From Myrmaecium sp. VS I D KN 1 (Eukaryota; Ascomycota; Dothideomycetes; Valsariales; Valsariaceae): 64,000 nt of DNA. A program made the translations under genes and the position numbers. The stretch is from NCBI GenBank assembly GCA_019775845.1, contig JADQAV010000023.1:108918-172917 (forward strand), written 5' to 3'. Below, in pieces: positions 46,430 to 56,879 of the stretch. Position 1 is the first letter of the stretch; each line of letters opens with the position of its first letter. Below the pieces are notes generated by a model that saw nothing but the letters and a program-made list of their open reading frames with translations, was not told the origin of the DNA and searched no databases.

Positions 46430-48831
46430 ATGTGTGGTACTAGTGGGGCGGGACGGCCTGTCAGGTGGTGGGGCAGGCGACAGGCGAGCGAGCGGGTCGG
46501 GTGGGAAGTGCGGCTTCGATGGGGACAGCACAGGGTTAACCTAGGAAAAGGGGGGTGGAACGGGGGATGTTTTTTAAACGGCGCGCTGTAGCAGAGATTT
46601 CGTAGGGATGGGGACGGATTGGAATGGAACAGCATTCCTTTTTCTGGATATGTGTACGGTCGTTACATGCCTTTTTTACATTATAATTGCGCTGTGGTGG
46701 TGGTTATAGCTGTGGTTATGGTTGTGGGATGATGGATCATGGCGAATAGTGAGTGGGAACTCCACTCCACTCCATTCCCATCCCAGGGGGGCAACCTAAC
46801 GCCTGTCATATCGCCTTTTTTTTCCGGGTTCCTAGGAGTTCGTTCGTTTCGTTCGTTTCGTTCGTTTCGTTCGTTTCGTTCGTTTCGTTCCTTTCCGCCC
46901 GCTCGCTCGCGCTCAGGGACCGGACAGGATAGGATCGGATAGGACAGGGGTGAGGGGGTTCAGGGTCGTTTATGTACGGAACTTGAGCGAGTCATTCATT
47001 TTTCATCACGGCACGGGAAACCCTGGACGGGAGGACCCTTCTTCTCTCCGTACTTAAGTACGGTTGATATGATTTTTCTTCAGATTTGTTGCCGACGAAG
47101 AAGAAGAAGGGAAGTAGTCGACTGTATATATAGTACTTAGTACGACGTTATACGATGCGATGCCATGCGATACGACCTCCCATGCCGTGACATGTCTATT
47201 CCTGAGTTATCAGAGCGAGAACGTGTTCTCTTTTCGTAGAGAACGGTGGCTGTATGTACAGTATGCAATCAGCCGCCGCGCATGCATGCATGAATCGCTA
47301 TTTACGGATCCATTCCTCTATCGATCTTTTATCTCTCTATCTATCCGCCGAACATGAGGGTCGATGACGATGATGCGGTTGTTGATGTCGCAGGTAAAGC
47401 ATACTATCGGTGACGAGCGAGAACGGGATGGATGATGGTGATAGGTGCGCGGTGCGCGGTGCGGTGTGCGATGCTGCAGGGGATGGGGGTGGAAAGGGGG
47501 TTGTTCGATTTGTTCGTTTCTCTGTCGCTTGGTTTGCGAACTCGCCTTGTCCTGCTTTGCTTTGCCTTGCCTCGTCTGTGATCGCATCGCATCGCATTGT
47601 CTGTTTCTCACACTCTCGGTCCGCGGTCGCACGTTGCTGGTTGGTATTATCGACATCATTATCACCATCATCATCATTACTGACAGGAGATGGAGAGTGA
47701 GGAAGGGTTAAAGGGACACTCTCAGATCCCGACGTCAGGGTTCAACGGCAAGGAACGTGAGGAAAACGGTGCTGCACTAGCGACTCTCTAAAGCCGTCGT
47801 TAAAAGGACGATCGGCTACCTTCGTCTCCCCTCGTCTCCCCTCCACTCTCCATGCGATTCGTCGGTCGCTGAGATGTGAAACTGACCAAAGGGGGAAACT
47901 TCAAGGCCCCTCACTTCTTCTCTCCGCTCGCTCTTCAACCGCCATGCCCGCCGTTCGGGAATAGGATAGTAGGGAGGGTGTGTGCCCCTCTCTCTCCCAA
48001 TCCCTCCCAATCCCTCCCATTGCTCTCGCCATCCCATCTCTCTCCCTCCCTCTGAACTACTACTCCGTACAATCTCATCATCTGATGTTCACTGTATTCT
48101 TCCATCCCTTCCACGCACAGACTTGGCCCCGGACCCGGTTCGTCGCCCATCCCAATCTATCCCAGATCAACCTGGCCTCCCCCTCCCCGCCCGTTCGGAC
48201 ATTACCTACAATAACTGTCACTTGTCCCCCATCGTCTCTCCCCTTCTCTCTCCCTCTCTCTTCGTCCACCACCCTCACGCCCTTTTCACTAACATCTTTT
48301 TTTTTCCCTTCCTTCCTTCCTTCTCTTCCCCCTCTCTCTCTCCTTTACTCCCCTTCTCAGCCCTTCCTTCCCCCCGTTATTCTCACGTGTGTTCTCGCTC
48401 GCCCCCATCGTGTTGGTTCTATTCTTATTCCACTTCTTGTTCTTCGGTTGTTGGCCCTGGCCCTGGCCTCGTCGGACCGTAGCCTCTCTCCCTGTCCGCG
48501 GACCCCCCCCTCCGAGTCAGTCAGCCGCATCGTCCCATCCGACCTCTCCTCCCCCCCCCCTGTTGCGCGCGCGCCAGGACCACTTCAATAAAAACCCAGC
48601 AACCCCTTGTCCTCTTCTACTCACGCCCACCCTCTCTTCTCTAACGTCCTGTTTCTCCCCTTCCCTTCCCGGTCACTCGAGTCAGCCTGGTCCCCTGTTA
48701 CTGGTCGTCGTCTTTTCGCAACGTACGATATATCAATCACCACGCCTGTCGCTTCCTCCCCCTTGCGGCCGCCGAGGGGAGGACGAAAGAAGAAGGAAAT
48801 AGAAAAAAGAAGGAAAACAGCAGATATCATC
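46430..48831. other. Intergenic region and long leader of the next gene
   Basis: Begins with the right target-site duplication. It contains a 9-bp tandem repeat (46838-46890), then mixed sequence. From about 47980 to 48830 it is a strongly C/T-rich leader on the plus strand with TTTCCCTTCCTTCCTT-type runs. ORFs in the leader are compositional. No gene supported. Confidence 0.5.
46838..46890. repeat. Tandem repeat of GTTCGTTTC
   Basis: Five to six copies of the 9-bp unit GTTCGTTTC in direct array, about 410 bp outside the transposon. Read as codons it gives repeated Arg-Ser-Phe, but the surrounding ORF (46739-46942) is short and unsupported. Confidence 0.85.
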
Positions 48832-50667
48832 ATGGCCGAGGTCGCCCTGGCGAATCCGCTCGAGCAATGGCATGTGGCCAAGGCCACGCGACCGGAGCGG
48901 TCGGACAGCGCGGGCCCCAGCATCGAGTTGGAAGATACCGATGCCGTCCGCCTCCCTCCCCCAGAGACCGTCGAACCGGCGGTGAAGCATGGCGAGAGTG
49001 GGGATGCCTTCCTTCAAAATCGCTACCTTTCTTCCGAAGAGGATTTGTCGCCCATGGACCTTAATTCCGATCATCGCTTCAGCCTGGACGACAACGACGG
49101 CGACGGCGACGACGAGGACGACTTTGAGATCATGACGGCTGAGGTCGTGCCCGCCATATCGACGCCCGCGACTACAACCCCAACCGCGACCGCAACTGCA
49201 ACTGCAATGGCAATGGCAAATGCAACCGCACCCGCATCTCCGCCCCGGACCCGATCCAAACCCGGCGTCACCGCCAAAACCGTCTCCTACATCTCCGTCG
49301 GCCGAGCGAAAGTCGTCGACGTGCCGCTGTCGACACCCACCCTCCGCGAGAAGCCCTGCCGCACCTCCTCCCTCATGAACATCGGCGCCGCCGCCAGCGG
49401 CAACCGCACCCCACGCCCGGACCTGCCCCGCCTCTCCCTCGCCACCACCCTCGACGCCCTCGGACCCAACGGGCCCGCCCACAATACCTCCCGCCGCCCG
49501 TCCACCGCCCAAGCCGGCTCGATCGCGCGCGCGAACACCTTCACCGCCTCGCCGACATGCATCGTCTCCGCGCCAGCGGAGATGGCCGCGCACGACGACA
49601 TCGCCGCCGTGCTCGCGCTGGCCAACTGCCCGACGCCTTTACTACCACCGCCACCACCACCGCCGTCCGCGCCCGGCATCTCCTCCTCCTCCTCCCGCCC
49701 CTCCACAGCCAAATCCCTCGGCGCGACCAAATCCGCCAAGGCGAGCGCCCGGGCGAGCATGGGCATGCTCTTCCAACGCTCCGTCTCCGCGCCCTTCTCC
49801 CCCTTCGCCGCGCCGCTCACCCCGCAAACACCCCACACCCCGTCCCCATCCTTCCTCCACTCCGACCCCTTCGCCACACGACCCACAGCTTCCCCCTTGC
49901 ACACCACGTCAAAAGAAAAAGAAAAGCCTGCTGGCGGCGCCCCTGCGGCGGCCGCCGCCGCTCCCGTGCCCGCCCACAAGCGCCTCCGCAGCATCAGCCG
50001 CACGCTGAGCCTGGCCCGGGTGGCGGTGCTGCCGCTCTCGCGCGCGGAACGCGAGCGCCGCGAGCAGCAGCGTCGGGAGCACGAGCGGAAGGCGGAGCGG
50101 GAGAGAGAGAGGGAGAGGGAGGGTTTGATGGTGCCTTCGGCGACGCATCCGCCGCCGGTGCCGGCGATGCCGGCGATGCCGCTTACCCCGCTTACCCCCG
50201 GGACGCCGGGGACGCCGTTGTTCCATAAGGTGCCTGTTGGTGCTGGGGGTGGGGTACGGGGGGAGGAGGGGGAGGGGCTGGGGCAGGAGGGGTTGGGGGG
50301 AAAGCGCTTGGTCCCGCGGGGTGCGGGGGAGAGGGCGCCGTTGTTGGAGGTCCCGCCTTTTCCGGCTCCGTGTTCGGGGTCTGGGGAGGGGAGGGCGGAT
50401 GAGGGGGGGAGTTTGCGGTCGTTTGGATCGGGGAGTGGGGAGGTTGGTACGGGTGTGGGAGCGCCTGCGGTTGGGGAGGGAGATGTGGATGTGGAGGGGC
50501 AGAGGGAGAGGGAGGTGGGCAGGTTGGAGGATTTACCTGTGATTGGGAAGGGTGGTGGAGGAGGGCCTGGGGGTGGGGGAGGAGGTGGGGGACATGGTGG
50601 AGGAGGAGGTGGGGCCGCACCGAGGAAGTTGAAGAAGAGGAAGAGTATTTTGGGGTTTGCGACGTAG
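48832..50667 (+). CDS. Disordered low-complexity protein of unknown function (611 aa)
   Basis: Single exon from the first ATG in the frame, MAEVALANPLEQWHVAK. The frame is open further upstream but without ATG. The segment FLQNRYLSSEEDLSPMD (about residue 60) and KTVSYISVGRAKVV (about 150) look like conserved islands; I have a general impression of similar filamentous-fungal proteins but cannot name a family. The rest is disordered: Thr/Ala repeats, a poly-Pro run, many SRPST and SPS motifs, an Arg/Glu-rich helix (RAERERREQQRREHERKAER), and a Gly-rich C-terminus ending KLKKRKSILGFAT. No membrane segment or enzyme motif. The coding strand switches from C-rich to very G-rich at about 50050. Confidence 0.75.
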   Translation: MAEVALANPLEQWHVAKATRPERSDSAGPSIELEDTDAVRLPPPETVEPAVKHGESGDAFLQNRYLSSEEDLSPMDLNSDHRFSLDDNDGDGDDEDDFEIMTAEVVPAISTPATTTPTATATATAMAMANATAPASPPRTRSKPGVTAKTVSYISVGRAKVVDVPLSTPTLREKPCRTSSLMNIGAAASGNRTPRPDLPRLSLATTLDALGPNGPAHNTSRRPSTAQAGSIARANTFTASPTCIVSAPAEMAAHDDIAAVLALANCPTPLLPPPPPPPSAPGISSSSSRPSTAKSLGATKSAKASARASMGMLFQRSVSAPFSPFAAPLTPQTPHTPSPSFLHSDPFATRPTASPLHTTSKEKEKPAGGAPAAAAAAPVPAHKRLRSISRTLSLARVAVLPLSRAERERREQQRREHERKAEREREREREGLMVPSATHPPPVPAMPAMPLTPLTPGTPGTPLFHKVPVGAGGGVRGEEGEGLGQEGLGGKRLVPRGAGERAPLLEVPPFPAPCSGSGEGRADEGGSLRSFGSGSGEVGTGVGAPAVGEGDVDVEGQREREVGRLEDLPVIGKGGGGGPGGGGGGGGHGGGGGGAAPRKLKKRKSILGFAT

Positions 50668-51575
50668 GGGGTTTTTTGCTTTTCTTTTTTTTTTCTCTTT
50701 CTCTTCTTCTTTTTCTTCTGTTGTCTCTGCGTTTCGCGTTTTCGGTTTATTGGACTTTTGCATCGGTCGGACTCGATTGAATTGGCATTTAGTACCTACT
50801 TGGGATTGATTGGGTTGTTGTTAGGTGTGATACCACTCTACTTTATATATATCTACCTACCACATATATTGTTTATTTAAATATCTTTTCTCTCGCTTCC
50901 TCTGGCTCGCGCGCTCTACCTTTTGGGAAGGAAGTACGCTAGAAGTTAATCCTTACCGTACATGAATAGCTGGGGAGCCAATGGTCGGTCCCCTAACCAA
51001 ACGTACCCCAAACCCCGGGTTTCGTTTTCCCCGTGGGGTTGGAGGGGGGTTCGGCTTTCCCCACCTAGTACCGTACCACGCGTACTTCACCACTACCAGG
51101 TACTACCTACCGACTGTACTGTACTTACCTTACCTCCTACTACACATAAACCAGACAATGCATCTTTACCCGAGGCCGCATGTGAAATGGAGAACGCAGA
51201 AGATCCGATAACCGCAGGAGCCCTGGGCTTAGGCTTGGGACTCCGGTTATTCCTTGGGCGGGGTGAGGTGGTACGGCGTACGGAGGGCTGGGAGATTGGA
51301 TTGGATTGGATAATCTTCCCTCCCGTACTCCGATGAGCTTATGGACAGTATTTATGGCTGTGTGAGAGTGGGATAAGTACCTAATGTATCTGTCTTACCT
51401 TACCCCTCCCCTCCCATCCCATTCCCCGCCTTCTGCTCGGACAGCTTCGCTCGCTCACTTCCTTCCATCCCTTCGCTCGCTCGTTCATAAGCAACGCCGC
51501 GGTCTTTCTCCCCAGAGAAATCAATCAAAAAACCACACACACCAACACCAACAACCGCCCCCAACCCAACCAACA
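50668..51575. other. Intergenic region
   Basis: T-rich 3' flank (50668-50760), a TATATA tract near 50845, then a C/A-rich leader (51480-51575) before the acetoacetyl-CoA synthetase ATG. No gene seen. Confidence 0.5.
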
Positions 51576-53992
51576 ATGACCACCCCCCCAGCACCACCAC
51601 CAACCGCCCAGACCGAAGAACCCCTCTGGCGGCCCCCCTCCCCCCACACAACCCAACTCCACCACTTCATCCAACGCCTGAACCGCACCCACCACCTCAC
51701 CCTGCATTCCTACACCGACCTGTACACCTACTCCACCGCCGACGGCACCCGCCTCGCCTTCTGGCGCGCCCTGTGGGAGGACGAGGAGGTCAACACGTTG
51801 GTGTACGAGGGGGGGTATACGGAGGTGCGTTTGCCTTCCCCCAATAAAAAAACACCCCACCGTTTCCCTAACCGCTTCGTCACCACAGGTCCTCGACCCC
51901 CCAACCCGCATGTTCCCCCCACCGACCTGGTTCGCCGGCGTGCGCCTCAATTTCGCCGAGAACATCCTCTTCGGGTCGCCGCGCGACCCCACCGCCCACA
52001 AGCCGGGCGACCGCATCGCCATCACGGCTCTCCGCGAGGACGACACGGACCCTTCCAGCGGCGTGGAGCTCAGCTGGAGCACCTTGCGAGCGCGGGTCGG
52101 GCAAGTGGCGCACGCGCTGCGGCGCCAGGGCGTGCGGCGCGGGGACCGGGTCGCGGTGGTGGCCGGGCACGGGGTGGCGGCGTTGCTGGTGTGGTTGGGG
52201 TGCGCGACGGTGGGGGCGGTGTTCTGCAGCGGGGGCGGGACGGAGATGGGGGCGCGCGGGTTGGGGGAGCGGTTACGGTTGGTGCGGCCGCGGTGGGTGT
52301 TCGTGGAGGATCGGGCGGTGTGGGGCGGGAGAGGGTGGGGGTTGGAGGGGAGGTGGAGGGAGGTGGTGGGGTTGCTTGGGGAGGGGGTGGGTTGGGTGGT
52401 TGTCCCCCGCGATGGGTTTGGGGATGGGGCCGAGGTGGTGGAGGGCGGCGGGTGGGATGGGGCGGTGGGGTGGAGGGAGTTTATGCGGGGCAGTGAGGGG
52501 GTCGGGGAGGAGGGGTTGGTGTTTGAGCGGGTGGGGTTTGGGGATCCGTTTTTGATCTGCTTTTCGAGTGGGACGACGGGGCTGCCGAAGTGCATCGTGC
52601 ATTCGGTCGGTGGGGTGCTGTTGAATGCTGTGAAGGAGGGCCGGTTGCAGCGGGATCTGGGGAGCGGGGCGGAGGAGGTGGGGTTGCAGTATACGACGGT
52701 AAGTGCGTCCCGATCATGTTGGTCGCGTTGTCCGCTTGTCGGTGGATTCCTGCGCGCGTCTTCCAAGGCTGACCGATGATGGTGACGTGCAGACGGGCTG
52801 GATCATGTACCTCTCCTCCGTCCTAGGCCTGCTCTTCGGCGGCCGCGCCGTCCTCTACGACGGCTCACCCTTCCACCCGGACATCACCTCGCTCCTCCGG
52901 ATCGCTTCCGCGCAGCGGGTGACCCACCTCGGCATCTCGCCGCGGTACCTGCACGAGCTGGTCACGCACGGGGTGCGACCGCGTGACGTAGTCGATCTGA
53001 GCCAGCTCCGCTCGGTGACGTCCACCGGCATGGTGCTGTCCGAGCCGCTGTTCCGCTGGTTCTACGCCACGGGCTTCCCGCCGCACGTCCACCTGGGCAA
53101 CATGAGCGGCGGCACCGACATCGCCGGCTGCTTCGGCATGGAGAACCCGCTCACGCCCGTGTACGCGGGCGGGTGCCAGGGCCCGAGCCTGGGCATCCGG
53201 GTGGAGGTGTACGACGAAGAGGGCCGGCCAGTCCCGCCCGGCACCGCCGGCGAGCTCGTCGCCACCCGGCCCTTCCCCAACCAGCCCGTCTTCTTCTGGG
53301 GCGACGAGCCGGACCAGCGGACGTACTTCCACGCCTACTTCGCCCGGTTCGCAGCAGGCGCCGGCGCCGTGTGGGCGCACGGCGACTTCGTCGAGTTCCA
53401 CCCGCGGACGGGCGGGCTACTGTTCCACGGCCGCGCCGACGGTGTGCTGAATCCGTCCGGCGTCCGGTTTGGCTCGGCGGAGATTTATGGCGTGCTGGAG
53501 AGGCATTTTGCTGGGGAGGTGCGGGATGGGATTTGTGTGGGTCAGCGCCGACCCGGAGATGCGGATGAGCGGGTGATGCTTTTCTTGCTGATGGTGCCCA
53601 GGAGGAGGTTTACGCCTGCGCTGGCGCACCGCGTGCGTGAGGTGATTGGGAGGGAGTTGAGTCGCAGGCATGTGCCGCGGTTTGTGTTTGAGACGCCGGC
53701 GATTCCTGTGAGTGATTGCTTCCTCCTATCCTATGTAGTGATTGCGGTTGTGATGGCTTTCGCTGACGCCATCTTTCTCTTCTCGCTCTTTCAGACGACG
53801 GTCAACTTCAAGAAAGTCGAGCTGCCGGTGAAGCAGATCGTGTCGGGGAAGCGGGTGAAGCCATCGGGCACGCTGCTTAACCCGGAGAGTTTGGAGTACT
53901 ATTATCGGTTTGCGCGGGTGGAGGATGTTTTGAGGGAGCAGGAGGAGAAGGAGAAGCTGGAACAACAGCAATTGAGGAGCAGCAAGTTATGA
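51576..53992 (+). CDS. Acetoacetyl-CoA synthetase
   Basis: Adenylate-forming ligase that activates acetoacetate to acetoacetyl-CoA, cytosolic in known cases. Exons 51576-51824, 51889-52698, 52793-53707 and 53795-53992 give 723 aa. N-terminal part: TWFAGVRLNFAENILFG, typical of acetoacetyl-CoA synthetases. The AMP-binding P-loop is FSSGTTGLPKCIVHS at about residue 307. Then TGWIMYLSSVLGLLFGGRAV, HLGNMSGGTDIAGCFGMENP, WAHGDFVEFHPRTGG, ADGVLNPSGVRFGSAEIYGV and the C-terminal NFKKVELPVKQIVSG, with the catalytic Lys region, and NPESLEYYYRF. All junctions are in phase 0. The last intron (87 bp) is in frame and free of stops. The second half of exon 2 is unusually G-rich. Confidence 0.94.
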
Positions 53993-54624
53993 ACTGATTG
54001 AATAGAGTGGGAGGAGAGATGATGTATTAATGGTTGATGTATGTCTTTTGTTCAAGTTATCAAGCGTGGAGTTGCTATTCAAACATGTGCCCGTCTAGGT
54101 TAAATAAAGGTTTAACGTTAACTCTCCCGCTACCCGCCGTGCATGGGCTGGCGAAAGGCTCTTGCTGACATAACACCGGAGCTAGTTTTCCACTGCCCGA
54201 CCCCACACTTTGCCTTGCCATCTCGTACAGCATTTATGATACTTACGATTCACAAACGCCTCCCTATGTTATATCTAGTTTGGCTTACCTCGTTGTATGT
54301 TGGAAAGCAGGACGTTGGTGATCATGCCTGTTCGTTGATGAGGGAAGTGAGCTCGGATCTTCTCCGGTGGCATCGACGAGTACGACGAGAGCAGAGGGGA
54401 ATGTTCTTATAAGAACTCCTTGATTCAATGAGCTAGGTGAGAGGTACGTATCGTACACTAAAAGGAAAAAGCAGTCATCAAAATCATCATCATCCGTCCT
54501 TTTGTAAAGTCATTCGCCGAGAAAACGCCAAATCCCCAGTAAGCCATTCAATTGCTCCATTCCAGCATGTCCCTTCCCGTCCCCTTGCATCCTTCATTTG
54601 CTTAGACCTTCCATGGCAAAACGC
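53993..54624. other. Convergent 3' flanks
   Basis: About 630 bp between the stops of acetoacetyl-CoA synthetase and the hemerythrin-domain gene. No supported gene. Confidence 0.5.
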
Positions 54625-55394
54625 TCAAGGCGGCATCTGCCCCTTCTTCTCCTCAGGGAACTTGCGGAAGATATCCATCAGATGGTCCATCGGGGCCGCC
54701 ATCAAGCCGGCGACGGTCTCGAACGGCGGGCGCGCCGGCGCGCTCGGGTGGCTGCGGGTCGGGAGGAACATCTTGGTGCGGTCGAAGCTCCTAGACATGC
54801 TCTCCGACGTGTCGGCGTCGAGCTTGTCGTCCAGCGCGAGCAAGTCGTGCTCCTCCTCCTCCTTGATGTGCTGGCCCAGATCATCCCAGATGGACTTGAG
54901 CGTCGGCTCGAAGTCGTCGTCGAGCGGGTGGAGTTTCTGGAACTTGTATAGTTTCTCCTTGACCTGGATGAGGATGGACTTCGGTCAGCATGCCGAGAAT
55001 CTTACACGTCCCAACGGACGATGAAGACGGGATCACGTACCACCTGATGCTGCTCACGATCCTTCTCGGCCATTTCCTTGCCGCCGGGAACGTGCCGCTC
55101 CATGGCGGGATAGACGACGAGCTCCTCGGCGATGGAATGGCGGGCGAGTTCCCAAACGAACTGGTTGGCCCACTTGGTCCGTTCGTCGATATCGGTGGCC
55201 TTCAAGATCTCGTCGCGGGCGCGCTCGAGTCCGCGGTGATCGGCCTTGATGGTTTGAGTGATACGGTCACCTTGAATAGCAGTGGCGGCGAAGAAGCGGA
55301 CGCAGGGAAGGGCAGCACTGGTGGGCTTGCAGGTGAAGGCAGCCGAGGGTTTGACGCGGCGGGCCGCGAGACTGAGCGGGCGTGGTGCGAACAT
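54625..55394 (-). CDS. Hemerythrin/HHE-domain protein, probably mitochondrial
   Basis: Likely di-iron four-helix protein; substrate or ligand (oxygen, NO or iron sensing) unknown. Exon 1 (55394-55041) and exon 2 (54963-54625) give 230 aa, phase-0 intron GTACGT...CCAG. The N-terminus MFAPRPLSLAARRVKPSAAF is basic and Ser/Ala-rich without acids, like a mitochondrial presequence. The HHE ligands are visible in order: IKADHRGLERARDEI, ELARHSIAEELVVYPAME, EKDREQHQVVKEKL across the junction, and HIKEEEEHDLLAL. The C-terminus ends with FRKFPEEKKGQMPP. The frame is open above 55394 but has no ATG there. Confidence 0.88.
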
Positions 55395-56879
55395 TGCGGA
55401 TGGGATTGTGGAAGTTGGTGTGTTTGTTGTATGGTTCGAAGTAGCTGTGAGAGAGGTATGTTGGTGGAACAAAGAGAGAGGGCGGCTAGAGGAGAAGGCG
55501 TGGGTTTTATGTGGTCGAGAGCAGTGCAACAGAGAGGCATGAGGTCACGACCGAGTCAATTACGCAGAGAAACAGGAGCCGAAAACGGGAAGTCACGATA
55601 GCCTAACAGCCTGGTTGGGGGGGGGGGGCACGACATTGGCAGCTGGCTACTACTACGGAGCAGTCCATCATACCCACGTAGGTTACTCTCCTGGGACAGC
55701 AGGCTGCTGTGAGTAACCAGGGCTAGTAATGTAGCGAGCGGCTCACAATAAGCAAGCAACGATTGGCCCAGCTCGACGAATGGGAGAGAGGACATTACAA
55801 TCCAGTGCCGTCATGGGCACTGCTCAGGCTCGATGCGAGATGCCGTTGGAGATGCAGGGATCGCCCACCCGAGTGAATCGCACGGGGTTTGGCGGGGTTG
55901 GCAAATCACAGACGTGATGATTACGTAGGGCCGACAAGGCTGTGCGGGGTGGGAAAACAGCATTCCAGCCTCATGGGAATTTGTGGAGTCCGATGAGTTC
56001 AGCATCAGGTAGGTTAACACAACCTCACCTTGCAATGGGGCAGCAAGTGTGATTAGATATAGTCGTTATAAGCATTCTCGATGCATCTAAGCATCTCACT
56101 CCTTCACTTAAGAAAATAATCACCTACCAGAGTAGAGAAAAGAATGAAGTCCCACAAAGCAGGAATGTAGGACATGACGTCTACACATCACAAAAAGAAC
56201 CCAACTCCCGACCTCCCCATATCTCCACGCAAACGCGGGCAACATACCCCCAGAATAGTACAGTAAAACAGAATTGAGCAGAGTGATAAGTACGGGGCAA
56301 ATCTCATTCCGAATAGGGAAGAACGGCATTTCATTAATATTTGAGTAAAGAAACGACCAACTTGAACAAACACCTCACTCACGAGGAGGAAAAAAAAGGA
56401 GAAAGGAAAGAATTGCAATCATTCGCTATCCGACAAACACAGTCGTGCTGCTCCCGCCCACGTCCAATCGGCGCGCTCGAGCGAGCGAGAGAGCGAGCAC
56501 ATCAGCACCGCGATGGATGGCGTGTGCTGCGGGGTTACCGGTCTGACATACAAACATACATGAGATATAGCTAGACCTGAAGCCCATAATTCAATGACTT
56601 TCTAAATGACTTTCTTCCATGCCTACCTAAGTACGAGATCACATTCTCTGAAAGCTGCGACAGATGCATGTATGCATGGATTGTTATGTCCTCTCGAAGG
56701 GCGATGCGACTACGAAAGGCACAGATAACACAGCGCCATTCCGATCCCTTTCCCCTGGGGAAATCGAACGTCCTCGATAGACATTCAAGCTTCCTTCGTA
56801 TACACACCGCATGTGAAGCCGAAATACCGAAAATGCGAAAAAAGAGAAGAACAAAGTCCTGATCCCGGATACACACCAT
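55395..56879. other. Intergenic region
   Basis: Promoter side of the hemerythrin gene and 3' side of the aminotransferase. It contains a run of about 12 G at 55617-55628. Minus-strand ORFs (55556-55795, 56188-56418) have no motif. Confidence 0.5.

Noticed and set aside
46838-46890. Possible CRISPR-like array
   Set aside because: Simple 9-bp tandem repeat without spacers; the genome is eukaryotic.
48607-48831. N-terminal extension of the 611-aa protein
   Set aside because: The frame is open but contains no ATG; the first ATG with a protein-like start is 48832.
51525-52766. 413-aa minus-strand ORF
   Set aside because: Antisense to acetoacetyl-CoA synthetase exons 1-3; Pro/Ser/Thr/Arg-rich and motif-free, produced by the G-rich coding strand and spanning the real introns.
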